A DNA stretch of 64,000 bases from Paenibacillus sp. FSL H7-0326 (GCF_001955535.1 NZ_MPVN01000001.1:2108001-2172000), one strand, 5' to 3'. Counted from the stretch's first letter, positions 55,718 through 64,000 are shown. Notes: generated by a model not told the origin, from the letters alone. Made by a program: numbers and translations.

Positions 55718-56518
55718 CTATATCCAATCTTCATAATGTTCTTTTATAAATCGAATCTCATTCTCGTAGTGTGCCAGATGTCCCTCATCCATCATTTTTT
55801 GAAAGGCTTGATTTCCATTAGCTGCAAAGTTTCTTATCATATCACATAGTACAACCAATCGATCAATAATCCACTCCTTCATATTGTTAGGAACGGGTAA
55901 TCCATAAGCTTCAAAAAACAATTGTATTCGGCGCCGGCGCTCTTGCGCATCTTTTTCACGCTGATACCGTATTAATTCCATCGTTTCAGAAGAACAGTCA
56001 GCCGTAAAACGACCAGGCGGTACGGACGTGTAAAGGGTATATGCAATATCCCACAGGCGCGGACCTGGGCCAGCCATGTCAAAATCAATGAGTGCTGCGG
56101 CCTTCTCATTCTGAAAGACAAGGTTATAGAACGCGGCATCGTTATGACATATGACTTCGTGTTCGGCACCGTCAGGGCCTGTAAGCTGCCATTTGGCTTC
56201 AGGACTTGGAACAAAGGATTGGGTCGCATCATGAAATTGTCGTAACAGGTGGGCAAAGTCCACAAGCGTCTCGTCCATCCACCAAGTATGCGATTCTAAC
56301 TCCGGCTTATTCATATCACCAGTCACAAATGTTAATATTTCGCGGCCAAATTCATCAATGCCAAGAAATTTTGGTGCTCCCTCGAATCCTTGTCTTTCTA
56401 AATGCGTAAGCAATTCATGAACACTTGTGCTCCAATATCCTGTAGGACGTCGAACGGTGTCTCCTATACGAACGATATGATTTACGTTTCCGCCGCTTAA
56501 TACCTCTTCTTGAGTCAT
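55718..56518 (-). CDS. APH-family small-molecule kinase
   Basis: The 266-residue protein has the aminoglycoside/choline kinase fold: the Brenner motif CHNDAAFYN (H125, N126, D127, N132) and the metal motif LIDFDMAG (D145, D147). It lacks features of a specific resistance enzyme, and related proteins in Bacillus and Paenibacillus are usually annotated only as phosphotransferases. The substrate could be an aminoglycoside, choline, thiamine or a sugar; none can be chosen from sequence. It is the first gene of the AT-richer segment. Confidence 0.82.
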   Translation of the reverse strand: MTQEEVLSGGNVNHIVRIGDTVRRPTGYWSTSVHELLTHLERQGFEGAPKFLGIDEFGREILTFVTGDMNKPELESHTWWMDETLVDFAHLLRQFHDATQSFVPSPEAKWQLTGPDGAEHEVICHNDAAFYNLVFQNEKAAALIDFDMAGPGPRLWDIAYTLYTSVPPGRFTADCSSETMELIRYQREKDAQERRRRIQLFFEAYGLPVPNNMKEWIIDRLVVLCDMIRNFAANGNQAFQKMMDEGHLAHYENEIRFIKEHYEDWI

Positions 56519-56648
56519 AAGGTTTCACTCCTCGCTTTTATCATGTGCTATTCCCCAACAAAAAGAGTCAAATAAACTGTTTTTCAGTCTTATTTCAAAT
56601 GTATAAACGTATACTCACTATGAAGCACACTGGAAAAGGAGGATCTAA

Positions 56649-56858
56649 ATGACAAATAACAACCTGTTAAGCTTTTATGATCCCTATGTTTATCAGACCT
56701 TATCAACGATCGTTGGTAATGTGGTTACCGTTCAAACCATAAGAGGCAGCGTTCGTGGGTTATTGAAAAATGTATTGCCAGATCACATTGTCGTCGAATC
56801 TAACGGAACTCCCTTTTTTATTCGTACCCAGCAAATTATTTGGGTGTTTCCTGGTTAA
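56649..56858 (+). CDS. DUF2642 protein (69 aa)
   Basis: The ATG follows AGGAGG by seven bases. The 69-residue product is a small beta-barrel-like protein with VGNVVTVQTIRGSVRGLL and FFIRTQQIIWVFP, matching DUF2642, a family of short proteins often linked to the spore coat in bacilli. It is 24 bases upstream of the manganese catalase gene, so the two form an operon. A coat or spore-surface role is inference from the family. Confidence 0.82.
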   Translation: MTNNNLLSFYDPYVYQTLSTIVGNVVTVQTIRGSVRGLLKNVLPDHIVVESNGTPFFIRTQQIIWVFPG

Positions 56859-56882
56859 CAAAAGGAAAGTGGAGGGGAAATC

Positions 56883-57773
56883 ATGTTTAAAAGAATCAAT
56901 AAATTAGCAATTGAACTTCCTGTACCCGCACACGGCGATATGAATGCTGCAGCCGCAGTACAAGAGCTCTTGGGCGGCAAGTTTGGGGAGATGTCCACCC
57001 TAAATAACTATATGTTTCAGTCTTTTAACTTCAGAAATAAAAAAAAGCTAAAACCCTTCTATGATTTAGTGGCAAGCATTACAGCCGAAGAATTTGGTCA
57101 TGTAGAGCTTGTTTCTAATGCGATTAATTTGTTATCGGTGGGTAATACTTTTCCAGGTGATCCGGATATCACTCCACTTCAAAATGGGAAGGATGCAAGA
57201 AATACCTACCATTTTATTTCTACAGCTCAAACCGCAATACCTGGTGATTCCATGGGAAGACCTTGGACAGGTGATAATGTTTTTAACAGTGGAAATTTGG
57301 TTTTAGATTTAACACATAACTTTTTTCTTGAGGTTGGTGCACGTACACATAAAATGAGAGTTTATGAGATGACGGATCACCCAGTGGCTAGAACCATGAT
57401 TGGGTATTTACTCGTTCGTGGAGGGACACATATCCTCGCCTATGCGAAAGCGATCGAAATTGCTACAGGAGTAGATTTGACGAAAATGCTTCCCGTTCCT
57501 AATCTCGATAACTCTAAATTCGATTATTCCAAACCATTCATTGAAAAAGGCTTGAGCAATGTGCTATACACATGGAGCGAAACAGATTATAGGGATATCG
57601 GAATGATCTGGAAAGGAACAAATCCCGAAAACGGGCAGCCGCTTGAAGTGAAGATTGGTACTCCGGAAGGCGCACCCATTCCAGACTTAGAGGAATTACC
57701 TGAAGAATTTGCTCCTGGTATTACTAAGGATGATTATGAATTAATTAAAAAGCGTCTCATGGCAAATTTATAG
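56883..57773 (+). CDS. Manganese catalase (YdbD/YjqC/CotJC family)
   Basis: The ATG is preceded by GTGGAGGGG. The 296-residue four-helix-bundle protein has the di-manganese ligands E36, E70, H73, E150 and H183, in the same spacing as Lactobacillus Mn catalase (about 33 residues between the last two). It breaks down hydrogen peroxide without haem. CotJC and related proteins are found in Bacillus spores, and the cotranscribed DUF2642 gene fits a spore location. A strong terminator follows directly. Confidence 0.92.
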   Translation: MFKRINKLAIELPVPAHGDMNAAAAVQELLGGKFGEMSTLNNYMFQSFNFRNKKKLKPFYDLVASITAEEFGHVELVSNAINLLSVGNTFPGDPDITPLQNGKDARNTYHFISTAQTAIPGDSMGRPWTGDNVFNSGNLVLDLTHNFFLEVGARTHKMRVYEMTDHPVARTMIGYLLVRGGTHILAYAKAIEIATGVDLTKMLPVPNLDNSKFDYSKPFIEKGLSNVLYTWSETDYRDIGMIWKGTNPENGQPLEVKIGTPEGAPIPDLEELPEEFAPGITKDDYELIKKRLMANL

Positions 57774-57783
57774 CCTAAAATAG

Positions 57784-57822
57784 GAGGACACTAAATCGCA
57801 ATGGATTTAGCGTCCTTTTTTT
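57784..57822 (+). terminator. Terminator of the DUF2642-catalase operon
   Basis: AGGACaCTAAATC pairs with GATTTAGcGTCCT around a short loop and is followed by a run of eight T residues. Confidence 0.92.
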
Positions 57823-57846
57823 GTTGAGATCTAACCAACAAATGTT

Positions 57847-58296
57847 TTATTTTAGTCTATCATCGTACATGAGTTGAATTTGAATACCGAACGGATCCTC
57901 AATAATGCCATATGCTTTGCTAAATACATTGCTGGACAAAGGAACAATGATTCTTACCCTATCATCTGTAGTCAAGCTGTTGTAAAAATGTTCGATTTCA
58001 TCTAAATCAGCACTTTGAATACACAATGAGGTGTTGTTGCCAACTACATATTTCTCTGTGGCATCCATTGGATCTTCTGCGATCATGACTTTTGTTTTCC
58101 CAATGGATAAGACGGAGTGACTAACATAATGCTTATTTTCATCCGTAAGCTGCATCGAGCTGTCACGTTTTGCTAGGTCTTCATAGGTTACCAGCAACAA
58201 TTCCTCTGCATTTAAATGTTGTTTGTAAAAATCAATCGCTTCTTTTGATTTCCCATTCATAGATAAGAAAATAGCTACTTCTAGCGTTGCACTCAT
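57847..58296 (-). CDS. VOC-fold protein (PhnB-like)
   Basis: The 149-residue protein starts MSATLEVAIFLSMNGKSKEAIDFY and has two beta-alpha-beta-beta-beta modules of the glyoxalase/VOC superfamily; the C-terminal IIEDPFGIQIQLMY is typical of PhnB-like members. Substrate is unknown, and only some metal-binding positions are recognisable. AAAGGAG precedes the ATG. It is divergent from a WYL regulator gene across a perfect dyad, so it is the likely regulated target. Confidence 0.85.
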   Translation of the reverse strand: MSATLEVAIFLSMNGKSKEAIDFYKQHLNAEELLLVTYEDLAKRDSSMQLTDENKHYVSHSVLSIGKTKVMIAEDPMDATEKYVVGNNTSLCIQSADLDEIEHFYNSLTTDDRVRIIVPLSSNVFSKAYGIIEDPFGIQIQLMYDDRLK

Positions 58297-58362
58297 GGTA
58301 CCATCTCCTTTTTAGATCATAACGTAAGGCCATTTGATGTTTACCTCGAGCTTATTATAAAA

Positions 58363-58393
58363 TATAAAGGTATCAACGATTGACACCTTTATA
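58363..58393. promoter_or_regulatory. Dyad operator between the VOC gene and the WYL regulator
   Basis: TATAAAGGT (58363-58371) and ACCTTTATA (58385-58393) are perfect inverted repeats, with an inner TCA/TGA pair. The dyad overlaps the start region of the plus-strand regulator and lies 67 bases upstream of the VOC gene. Confidence 0.75.
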
Positions 58394-58405
58394 AGGAGAT
58401 TTACG

Positions 58406-59344
58406 GTGAATAAATCAGAAAGATTAAATGACATGATTAGATACTTGAATGGCCGAGAGTTCTTTAATCTAAGTGACTTAATGAATCAATACGATATCTC
58501 AAAAAGTACGGCATTGCGTGATATTAGCTCATTAGAGCAATTGGGTATGCCCATTTATTCGGAGCAAGGCAGACATGGACGATATGGTATTTTAAAAAAC
58601 AGATTATTATCCCCTATTCTTTTTACGATGGATGAAGTGTATGCTCTGTATTTTGCCATGCTGACGTTAGAAGCGTATGAATCTACTCCATTTCATTTAA
58701 GTATCAATCAACTAAACGAAAAGTTTGAGAATTGTCTTTCTAGTGAACAAATCAAGCAGATTCACAAAATGAAAAAAATCCTGCAATTTGAGATGTATAG
58801 GCATCATCATGAGAGTCGTTTCTTAGACAAAATACTAAAAAGCATACTTCACGAGAACAGCTGCCGTATTCAGTACACAAAAAACAATCAGGAAAAAAGT
58901 TACCATGTTCAGTTTTTCAAAATTTCCGCCAAGTTTGGTCAATGGTATGCTGCTGGTATAGAGTTAGAGACGAATCAATATAGAGTATTCAGATGCGACA
59001 GAATAACTTCTATTGAAGAAGAGAACATCGAAACTCCCTTTTCCATAGAAGAGCTCGTCAGTCGCTCATTAGAAATTTATCGTGCGGAGAACAGTATTGA
59101 ATTCGAAGTCGAGATTTCAGAAGAAGCTCGAGATATCTTTTATAAAGAACATTATCCTTCGATGAGAATAGAGAGTGACAATAACACAGTTATACGGGGT
59201 TTCTATCAACCAGGAGAAGAGTCATTTATAGCCGACTATTTTATGAGATTTGGACCTTATGTAAGATCCATACAGCCTGTTTCATTGAAACAAATGATCC
59301 AAGATCGAATCGAGAATCTTTCAAATCACTATAAAAAAATATAG
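58406..59344 (+). CDS. DeoR/HTH_11-WYL domain transcriptional regulator
   Basis: The GTG start is seven bases after AAGGAG. The 312-residue protein begins with a winged helix-turn-helix (ERLNDMIRYLNGREFFNLSD, then ISKSTALRDISSLEQLG) and continues into a WYL-like domain (about 140-300) with FGQWYAAGIE and VFRCDRITSI, where the WYL triad is replaced by WYA. WYL domains are thought to bind nucleic acid or small ligands. It is divergent from the VOC gene and probably binds the 31-base dyad between them, controlling both genes. Confidence 0.85.
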   Translation: MNKSERLNDMIRYLNGREFFNLSDLMNQYDISKSTALRDISSLEQLGMPIYSEQGRHGRYGILKNRLLSPILFTMDEVYALYFAMLTLEAYESTPFHLSINQLNEKFENCLSSEQIKQIHKMKKILQFEMYRHHHESRFLDKILKSILHENSCRIQYTKNNQEKSYHVQFFKISAKFGQWYAAGIELETNQYRVFRCDRITSIEEENIETPFSIEELVSRSLEIYRAENSIEFEVEISEEARDIFYKEHYPSMRIESDNNTVIRGFYQPGEESFIADYFMRFGPYVRSIQPVSLKQMIQDRIENLSNHYKKI

Positions 59345-59736
59345 AATTAATTATCCCTTCAAGAACTAACACCGCTACACTCTCCACATGTGTGGGTTAT
59401 GTTAGCATTGTTTCCTCAACTTCGGGGAAAACCAGTCAATTTATAAATTTCACTCACTGATAAAATTAAGGAAAACTCTGCCGCGAGCAGGAGATGGGGT
59501 CTATGGAACACCCGTGTAACTAAAGCTAAGAGCTTCTAACCAATCAGGACCACCCGCCCAACGGGTGGTCCTGATTTTGCGCGTTTCACGCACTCAATTG
59601 ACGAAAGCCATAAATAAACCAACCAGGTTGAACTTCATCAATTCAGAACTGCTCATTTCCACAATCAGACCACCACGAGGGTGAGAATCCGCTCCGAGAA
59701 TGAAACTGCGCTATCCAGTTGCAGAGGCTGCAGCTA
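59345..59736. other. Hairpin-rich non-coding junction between two base-composition regions
   Basis: No frame of trustworthy length exists in these 392 bases. Visible structure: ACATGTGT near 59387, a CTGCcgcgaGCAG hairpin near 59478, ACACccGTGT near 59508 and a very strong terminator-like hairpin (59542-59578). A 17-codon tail ending ...EMGSMEHPCN (59472-59525) has its own stop and looks like the relic of a protein end. It could be an IS200/IS605 right end with TnpB/omega-RNA remains; this is a guess that I cannot verify here. Confidence 0.35.
59542..59578 (+). terminator. Strong terminator-like hairpin in the junction
   Basis: ATCAGGACCACCCG and CGGGTGGTCCTGAT form a perfect 14-base stem with a five-base loop followed by TTTTG. 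The nearest plus-strand gene ends 200 bases earlier, so it may end another transcript. Confidence 0.7.
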
Positions 59737-60924
59737 TTAAAATACGCTTCTAATCCTTTCAATCGCCCAATCCAGCTGCTCCTTCGTGATGTTGAGCGGA
59801 GGAGCCAGGCGGATCGTCGTCTCGTGCGTTTCCTTGCAGAGCAGCCCCAGCTCCTTCAGTCTCTCGCAGTAGGGCCGGGCGAGCTCCGTCAATTCGATTC
59901 CGATAAACAACCCTCGGCCCCGAACCTCCTTGATAACCGGATTCCGAATCTCTCTCAATACCTCAAGCAAGTAGCTTCCCATCGCCTCCGAATGATCAGC
60001 CAGATTCTCTTCCTGGAGAACGTCTATCGCGGCGACGGCAACCGCGCAAGCGAGCGGGTTCCCTCCGAAGGTGGATCCGTGCGAACCCGGATTGAATACC
60101 CCGAGGACAGAACGGTCCGCTACGACCGCCGAGATCGGCATAACGCCGCCTCCCAGCGCTTTGCCCAGAATATAGACGTCCGGCGTTACTTCTTCCCAGT
60201 CACAGGCGAACAGCTTACCGGTTCTTCCCAAGCCGGTCTGGATCTCGTCCGCGATGAACAGCACCTCGTTATCCTGGCATAACCGGAAAGCTTCTTGCAG
60301 AAAACCGTCCCGCGGTATAACGATTCCCGCTTCTCCTTGAATTGGTTCCACCAGGAACGCGGCCGTGTAAGGCGTAATCGCCTTCCTTAGCGCCTCCTCG
60401 TCGCCATAAGGGATGCTCCTGAAGCCCGGAGTGAATGGACCGAACCCGGCTTTATATTCGTCGGAGGAGGAGAATGAGGTAATGCTGATGGTGCGGCCGT
60501 GGAAATTGTTCTCGCAGACGATGATCTCCGCTTGGTCCATCGGCACCTGCTTCGCTTCGTAAGCCCAGCGGCGTGCTGCCTTTAAGGCGGTTTCGACCGC
60601 TTCGGCCCCCGTGTTCATCGGCAGCACCGTGTTCTTGCCGGTTAACGCAGACAGCTTCTCGTAAAATTCCCCCAGCCGGTCATTGTGGAACGCTCTCGAG
60701 GTCAGCGTCACCCGGTCTGCCTGATCCTTAAGCGCCTGGATGATTCTCGGATGTCGGTGCCCGTGATTGAGCGCAGAGTAGGCGCTTAGCATATCCATAT
60801 AACGATTGCCTTCCGGATCGGTTACCCAGACCCCTTCGGCGCTAGAGATGACGATCGGAAGCGGCTTATAATTGGCGGCCCCATAGCGCTCCGTCCGTTC
60901 GATGATTGGATTCGTCAGGCTCAT
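59737..60924 (-). CDS. rocD: Ornithine aminotransferase
   Basis: The ATG at 60924 ([19 protein letters not shown]) is seven bases after AAAGGAG; the longer frame adds 13 non-conserved codons. The 395-residue class III PLP enzyme has [16 protein letters not shown] sequence found in RocD, the PLP aspartate D226 in [13 protein letters not shown] and lysine K255 in LGKALGGG. It converts ornithine and 2-oxoglutarate to glutamate semialdehyde and glutamate. It is divergent from arginase (rocF), so arginine would be broken down via ornithine. The coding sequence is clearly GC-richer than that of the previous 5 kb. Confidence 0.93.
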   Translation of the reverse strand: MSLTNPIIERTERYGAANYKPLPIVISSAEGVWVTDPEGNRYMDMLSAYSALNHGHRHPRIIQALKDQADRVTLTSRAFHNDRLGEFYEKLSALTGKNTVLPMNTGAEAVETALKAARRWAYEAKQVPMDQAEIIVCENNFHGRTISITSFSSSDEYKAGFGPFTPGFRSIPYGDEEALRKAITPYTAAFLVEPIQGEAGIVIPRDGFLQEAFRLCQDNEVLFIADEIQTGLGRTGKLFACDWEEVTPDVYILGKALGGGVMPISAVVADRSVLGVFNPGSHGSTFGGNPLACAVAVAAIDVLQEENLADHSEAMGSYLLEVLREIRNPVIKEVRGRGLFIGIELTELARPYCERLKELGLLCKETHETTIRLAPPLNITKEQLDWAIERIRSVF

Positions 60925-60961
60925 AGCTAGTCTCCTTTGTACTTTATGATCGGTTACGTCC

Positions 60962-60988
60962 ATTGTAACATGGCCGCTGCCGGCTCAA
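60962..60988 (-). promoter_or_regulatory. Candidate promoter of rocD
   Basis: On the minus strand TTGAGC and TACAAT are 15 bases apart (or ATTGAG with 16). Start would be near 60955. I looked for -24/-12 SigL elements in this divergent region and did not find any. Confidence 0.35.
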
Positions 60989-61099
60989 TCATTGGGATGG
61001 ATAATAGTAATGATTGCAACTCCTAATGACTTTGGAAAGTCGGCATGTGCTATATTTTATCTTAACGAAGTCCAGTACAGATCATAAGGAGGAACTCTC

Positions 61100-62011
61100 A
61101 TGTCATCTTTCCTTACCTTGACACAAACTATCGATTTGATTAGCGTCCCGTTTGATTTAGGGGCATCGCGGCAAGGCGCACGATCCGCGCCTCATATGAT
61201 CAGCTCCATGCTTGCCCGCAAGCTTAACGCTCAAGGACTTCTATTTACAGAACAAGCTATCGCCTGTCCGGAGTCGTTGACAACCCAAATTCATGATCTC
61301 AAGCTGAAGTATCTCGATGAGGTCGTCGCCGTAAATGAGGGCTTGGCCTCCGTCGCGGCGAACAGCGTGCGGAACGGTCATTTCCCGCTAGTTCTCGGAG
61401 GCGATCACAGCATCGCCATCGGCTCGATCGCCGGCATTGCGTCTCATCGCCCTAATCTGGGAGTCATCTGGTTCGACGCGCACGCGGATCTGAACACGAA
61501 CGTGACGACGCCAAGCGGCAATATCCACGGCATGTCCCTCGCCGCCTCGCTTGGTCACGGCGATAGAAGGCTAACAGAAATCGGCGGCTTAGTCGGCAAA
61601 ATCAAACCCGAGAACGTCGTCATTATCGGAGCCCGGGATCTAGACCCGGGAGAGAAAAGCTTTATCCGCGACCAAGGGATCAAATGCTATACGATGTACG
61701 ATATCGACCGCAAGGGCATGATGACCGTCATTCAAGAGGCGATCCGCATCGTCACGAAGGGAACCGACGGCGTTCATTTAAGCTTTGACCTGGACAGCCT
61801 CGATCCGTCCGAGGCTCCGGGAATCAGCACTCCCGTTCGAGGAGGAGTTACGTATCGGGAAGCTCATCTTGCGGTCGAACTTCTGAGCGAGGCGGGTATC
61901 GTCACTTCAGCGGACATCGTGGAGTTGAACCCAAGGATGGACAAGAACAACAAAACAGTGACGCTTGCGGTCGAACTGATCTGCTCCTTGTTCGGCAGCC
62001 GGATCTTATAA
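61100..62011 (+). CDS. rocF: Arginase
   Basis: AAGGAGG precedes the ATG by about eight bases. The 303-residue ureohydrolase has the di-manganese ligands in order: H103 in GGDHS, D126, H128 and D130 in DAHAD, D230 and D232 in SFDLDSLDP. It splits arginine to ornithine and urea, feeding rocD, which lies divergently. Agmatinase is the main alternative, but the NTNVTTPSGNIHGM loop (about 132-145) fits arginases, as does the rocD neighbour. Followed by two hairpins before the convergent ABC operon. Confidence 0.93.
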   Translation: MSSFLTLTQTIDLISVPFDLGASRQGARSAPHMISSMLARKLNAQGLLFTEQAIACPESLTTQIHDLKLKYLDEVVAVNEGLASVAANSVRNGHFPLVLGGDHSIAIGSIAGIASHRPNLGVIWFDAHADLNTNVTTPSGNIHGMSLAASLGHGDRRLTEIGGLVGKIKPENVVIIGARDLDPGEKSFIRDQGIKCYTMYDIDRKGMMTVIQEAIRIVTKGTDGVHLSFDLDSLDPSEAPGISTPVRGGVTYREAHLAVELLSEAGIVTSADIVELNPRMDKNNKTVTLAVELICSLFGSRIL

Positions 62012-62047
62012 CACGCCAATACAAGTCATCACAGGAATTAAGCAGGC

Positions 62048-62156
62048 CCATACGCATATGTATGGGTCTCTCTCCTATCTGGAGGCGCGGTCGATTGCGC
62101 CGCCAATCGCACACGAAGCAGCCCCTGGAACAAGTCAATCGACTTGTTCCAGGGGC
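62048..62156. terminator. Two hairpins ending the rocF and ABC transporter transcripts
   Basis: CCCATAC/GTATGGG (62048-62067) is followed by a perfect 16-base stem at 62121-62156 (GCCCCTGGAACAAGTC with its complement, loop AATC). Neither has a T-run, but the position between convergent genes suggests mRNA 3' ends. Confidence 0.55.
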
Positions 62157-62188
62157 CGCAGGTCATCGCTATTGCTAAGGTTCGGCTA

Positions 62189-62911
62189 TTAGAGCACCTT
62201 CTCCAGAAAGCTTCTCGCCCGTTCGCTCTTCGGGTTAGAGAAAAATTGCTGTGGCGACGCCTCCTCGATTAACCGCCCATCCTCCAGGAAGCAGATCCTG
62301 TCCGCGACCTCGCGAGCGAAGCCCATCTCATGCGTGACGATCATCATCGTTATCTTCGTCTGCGCCAACGACTTGATAACTTCGAGTACCTCCTTGACCA
62401 TCTCCGGGTCCAGAGCCGACGTCGGTTCGTCGAACAGCATGATATCCGGCTCCATCGCCAGCGACCTCGCAATTGCCACCCGCTGCTTCTGTCCTCCCGA
62501 CAGCTTCGAAGGATAGATATCTTTCTTGTCCGTTAATCCGACTCTCTCAAGCAGTTCCATTGCCTTACGCGCAGCTTCAGCTGTCGGAATTCCCTTCACC
62601 GTTATCGGGGCATAGGTAATATTCTCAAAGACCGTCTTGTTGGGGAAGAGATGAAAATGCTGGAACACCATTCCGATATTTTGCCGCATCTTCATAATAT
62701 CCGTGCGAGGCGAAGTCATGTCTTGGCTTCCGATATAGATTCGTCCATCGGTTGGCATCTCCAGGCAATTGATACAACGCAGCAAGGTGGATTTCCCCGA
62801 GCCCGAGGGCCCGATTAGAGCAACGACCTCTCCCTGCTGAACTTCCATCGATATGTCCTTCAGCACTTCAAGCTTCCCGAACGACTTATGTACATTCTCG
62901 ATTCTAATCAC
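62189..62911 (-). CDS. Polar amino-acid ABC transporter ATPase (GlnQ/ArtP-like)
   Basis: The 240-residue ATPase has Walker [10 protein letters not shown] (34-42), a Q-loop, the signature [10 protein letters not shown] and Walker [13 protein letters not shown] with the H-loop VTHEMGFA. It belongs to the polar amino-acid family (GlnQ, HisP, ArtP). Its start overlaps the permease gene by eight bases, so it is translated together with it. Arginine is the likely substrate, given rocD and rocF nearby, but glutamine, glutamate or histidine are possible. Confidence 0.93.
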   Translation of the reverse strand: MIRIENVHKSFGKLEVLKDISMEVQQGEVVALIGPSGSGKSTLLRCINCLEMPTDGRIYIGSQDMTSPRTDIMKMRQNIGMVFQHFHLFPNKTVFENITYAPITVKGIPTAEAARKAMELLERVGLTDKKDIYPSKLSGGQKQRVAIARSLAMEPDIMLFDEPTSALDPEMVKEVLEVIKSLAQTKITMMIVTHEMGFAREVADRICFLEDGRLIEEASPQQFFSNPKSERARSFLEKVL

Positions 62912-63563
62912 TGCTGCGAAGCCTCCTCTCCAGCCGGCGTGCCAGCCACGTCATGGTCATCACCATTGTGTAGTAGATGAGACCGACGATGATCAATGGC
63001 TCAAAATACAAATATTTCTCCGCTGCTACAATGTTCGCCCGACGCATCAGATCGGCCGCGCCGATGATGGAGACAAGAGCCGAATCCTTAAGCAGGGCGA
63101 TCCCTTCATTAACAAGGGCGGGCAAAATATTTTTCAAGGCTTGCGGAAGTATGATGTCCTGCATCATCTTTCGATAGGGGATTCCAAGTGACAAGGCGGC
63201 TTCTCTTTGCCCTTTGTCCACCGCCATGATGCCGGCACGAATAATCTCTGAGGTATATGCTGCCGAATTCAGCGAGAACGCGATAACTCCCGCCTGCAGC
63301 GCGGAAATGTCATATCCCAGCAGTTGCGGGGTGGCGAAGTAGATCATCGTTAGCTGTAAGATTAGCGGAGTTCCCCGGAAGATGGACGTATAGAAGTCCG
63401 CAAATATCTTCAAAGCTTTAATTGAGGATATTTTGAGCAAGGAAAGCACGGTTCCCCCGATAAATCCAAATAGAATCGACAACAAAGAAAACTTGATCGT
63501 TACACCAATCCCCTGCAAGAGATATGGAAGGGAAGGAATAATTCTATCAAACTGCAAATCCAT
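62904..63563 (-). CDS. Polar amino-acid ABC transporter permease (HisM/GlnP-like)
   Basis: The 219-residue membrane protein has five transmembrane helices and the EAA loop [17 protein letters not shown] that docks on the ATPase, with [12 protein letters not shown] before it, as in the HisM/GlnP permease family. GGGGG lies upstream of its ATG. Between the SBP gene (40 bases upstream) and the ATPase, it completes the transporter. Confidence 0.92.
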   Translation of the reverse strand: MDLQFDRIIPSLPYLLQGIGVTIKFSLLSILFGFIGGTVLSLLKISSIKALKIFADFYTSIFRGTPLILQLTMIYFATPQLLGYDISALQAGVIAFSLNSAAYTSEIIRAGIMAVDKGQREAALSLGIPYRKMMQDIILPQALKNILPALVNEGIALLKDSALVSIIGAADLMRRANIVAAEKYLYFEPLIIVGLIYYTMVMTMTWLARRLERRLRSSD

Positions 63564-63603
63564 GCTAGTACCTACCCCCTTTGGAGCAACGAATTTGTAT
63601 GTG

Positions 63604-64000
63604 TTATTTCAGCTTCAACCACTTATCCTTCAGCTTATCAACCTCTCCTTTATCGATCAGCGTCTTGATTGCTTCATTGATCTCGCCGGTCAATTCCGAA
63701 TCCTTCGGAAGCGCGACCGCTATATCAAGTCCCGCGATTTCGGGCACAATCTTGTAATCCAGAGCTGTATCCGATCCGATGGACTCCGCCGCAACGGTAT
63801 CTTCAACCAATACGGCATCGATACGGCCCGACTTTAATTCCTGGATCAAGTCCGGATATTTATCCAGAGACACCGTTTCAAGACCGGCATCCTTCGCCGC
63901 CTGCTCCTGGGTTGTGCCGAGCTGCACCCCTATCTTCTTTCCCTTAAGGTCTGCGAACTGTGTAACCGGCTTCTCCTTCATGTACACGGCGGCGAATTCT
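63604..64000 (-). CDS. Amino-acid ABC transporter substrate-binding protein (partial)
   Basis: The coding frame runs off the right edge of the window (5' part missing); the frame is open to 64000. The C-terminal 130 residues belong to a family 3 solute-binding protein: FADLKGKKIGVQLGTTQEQ, GRIDAVLVEDTVA and IAGLDIAVALPKDSELTGEIN, ending in KDKWLKLK. It would bind a polar amino acid outside the membrane and hand it to the permease downstream. Confidence 0.9.
   Translation of the reverse strand, partial: EFAAVYMKEKPVTQFADLKGKKIGVQLGTTQEQAAKDAGLETVSLDKYPDLIQELKSGRIDAVLVEDTVAAESIGSDTALDYKIVPEIAGLDIAVALPKDSELTGEINEAIKTLIDKGEVDKLKDKWLKLK

Noticed and set aside
59596..59656. 20-codon minus-strand peptide (MSSSELMKFNLVGLFMAFVN)
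   Set aside because: It resembles a small hydrophobic toxin superficially, but is too short, has only a weak ribosome site and matches no family that I know.
60925..61099. SigL (-24/-12) promoter for rocD or rocF
   Set aside because: No GG-N10-GC pair in the TGGCAC/TTGCA context was found on either strand, although roc genes of Bacillus subtilis have it.
1..64000. tRNA, rRNA, CRISPR arrays or intact insertion sequences
   Set aside because: No cloverleaf genes, rRNA sequence, evenly spaced repeat arrays or transposase genes were seen in the read-through.

Overview
The window looks like a chromosomal segment of a spore-forming, Gram-positive soil bacterium, most likely Paenibacillus or a close relative. 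This is inference from gene content: three proteins with C-terminal triple SLH (S-layer homology) domains, a multidomain GH10 xylanase, a membrane-anchored AraC-type regulator, a YheC/YheD spore-coat ATP-grasp protein, a DUF2642/manganese-catalase pair, and the acetylase branch of diaminopimelate synthesis (dapH, dapL, patA). Shine-Dalgarno sites are strong AGGAGG-type throughout, and several genes use GTG or TTG starts. I see no rRNA, tRNA, CRISPR array or intact insertion sequence.

Layout. 1-9.5 kb: small exported and zinc-ribbon proteins, an SLH-anchored amidase, a transglutaminase-like protein, a chemoreceptor, a YheC/D ATP-grasp protein, a serine hydrolase with a DUF1801 partner, and a small membrane protein. 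9.5-13.2 kb: a cytoplasmic GH2 glycosidase behind two candidate CcpA (cre) sites. 13.2-20.9 kb: a five-gene minus-strand operon that I read as a synthase-dependent exopolysaccharide system. It holds a lipoprotein deacetylase, a UDP-N-acetylhexosamine dehydrogenase, a PilZ-GT2 processive synthase, a degenerate NodB protein and a GH18-like membrane protein. 21.2-25.5 kb: a small helical protein, patA, dapL, dapH and a GNAT acetyltransferase. 25.6-36.7 kb: a HupE/UreJ-like membrane protein, a 2620-residue surface protein (Ig-like and lamin-tail repeats, a metallophosphoesterase, SLH) and a divergent membrane-bound AraC regulator.

36.9-48.6 kb: housekeeping and stress genes. These are a paralogue of the small helical protein, a GNAT, LOG, MazG, an SDR, a Cu/Zn superoxide dismutase, an AlkD-like protein, DUF4317, a dihydrouridine synthase, a MetE-like methyltransferase behind a MET-box-like palindrome, DUF418 and TetR. 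48.7-55.4 kb: a surface xylan-degrading pair, a secreted CBM9-esterase and an SLH-anchored GH10 xylanase with a cre-like site. 55.7-59.3 kb: a visibly AT-richer stretch with an APH-family kinase, DUF2642 plus Mn catalase, and a VOC protein divergent from a WYL regulator across a palindrome. 59.3-59.7 kb: a non-coding, hairpin-rich junction. 59.7-64 kb: a GC-richer arginine/ornithine module with rocD and rocF divergent and an amino-acid ABC transporter running off the window edge.

How the genes fit together. Much of the window serves the cell surface and polysaccharides: SLH-displayed enzymes break down xylan or act on surface substrates, the GH2 enzyme handles imported sugars under likely carbon catabolite control, and the 13-21 kb operon probably makes, modifies and trims an amino-sugar or aminouronate polymer at the membrane. 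The clearest candidates for something not well described are that operon and the giant lamin-tail/phosphoesterase surface protein with its private membrane regulator.
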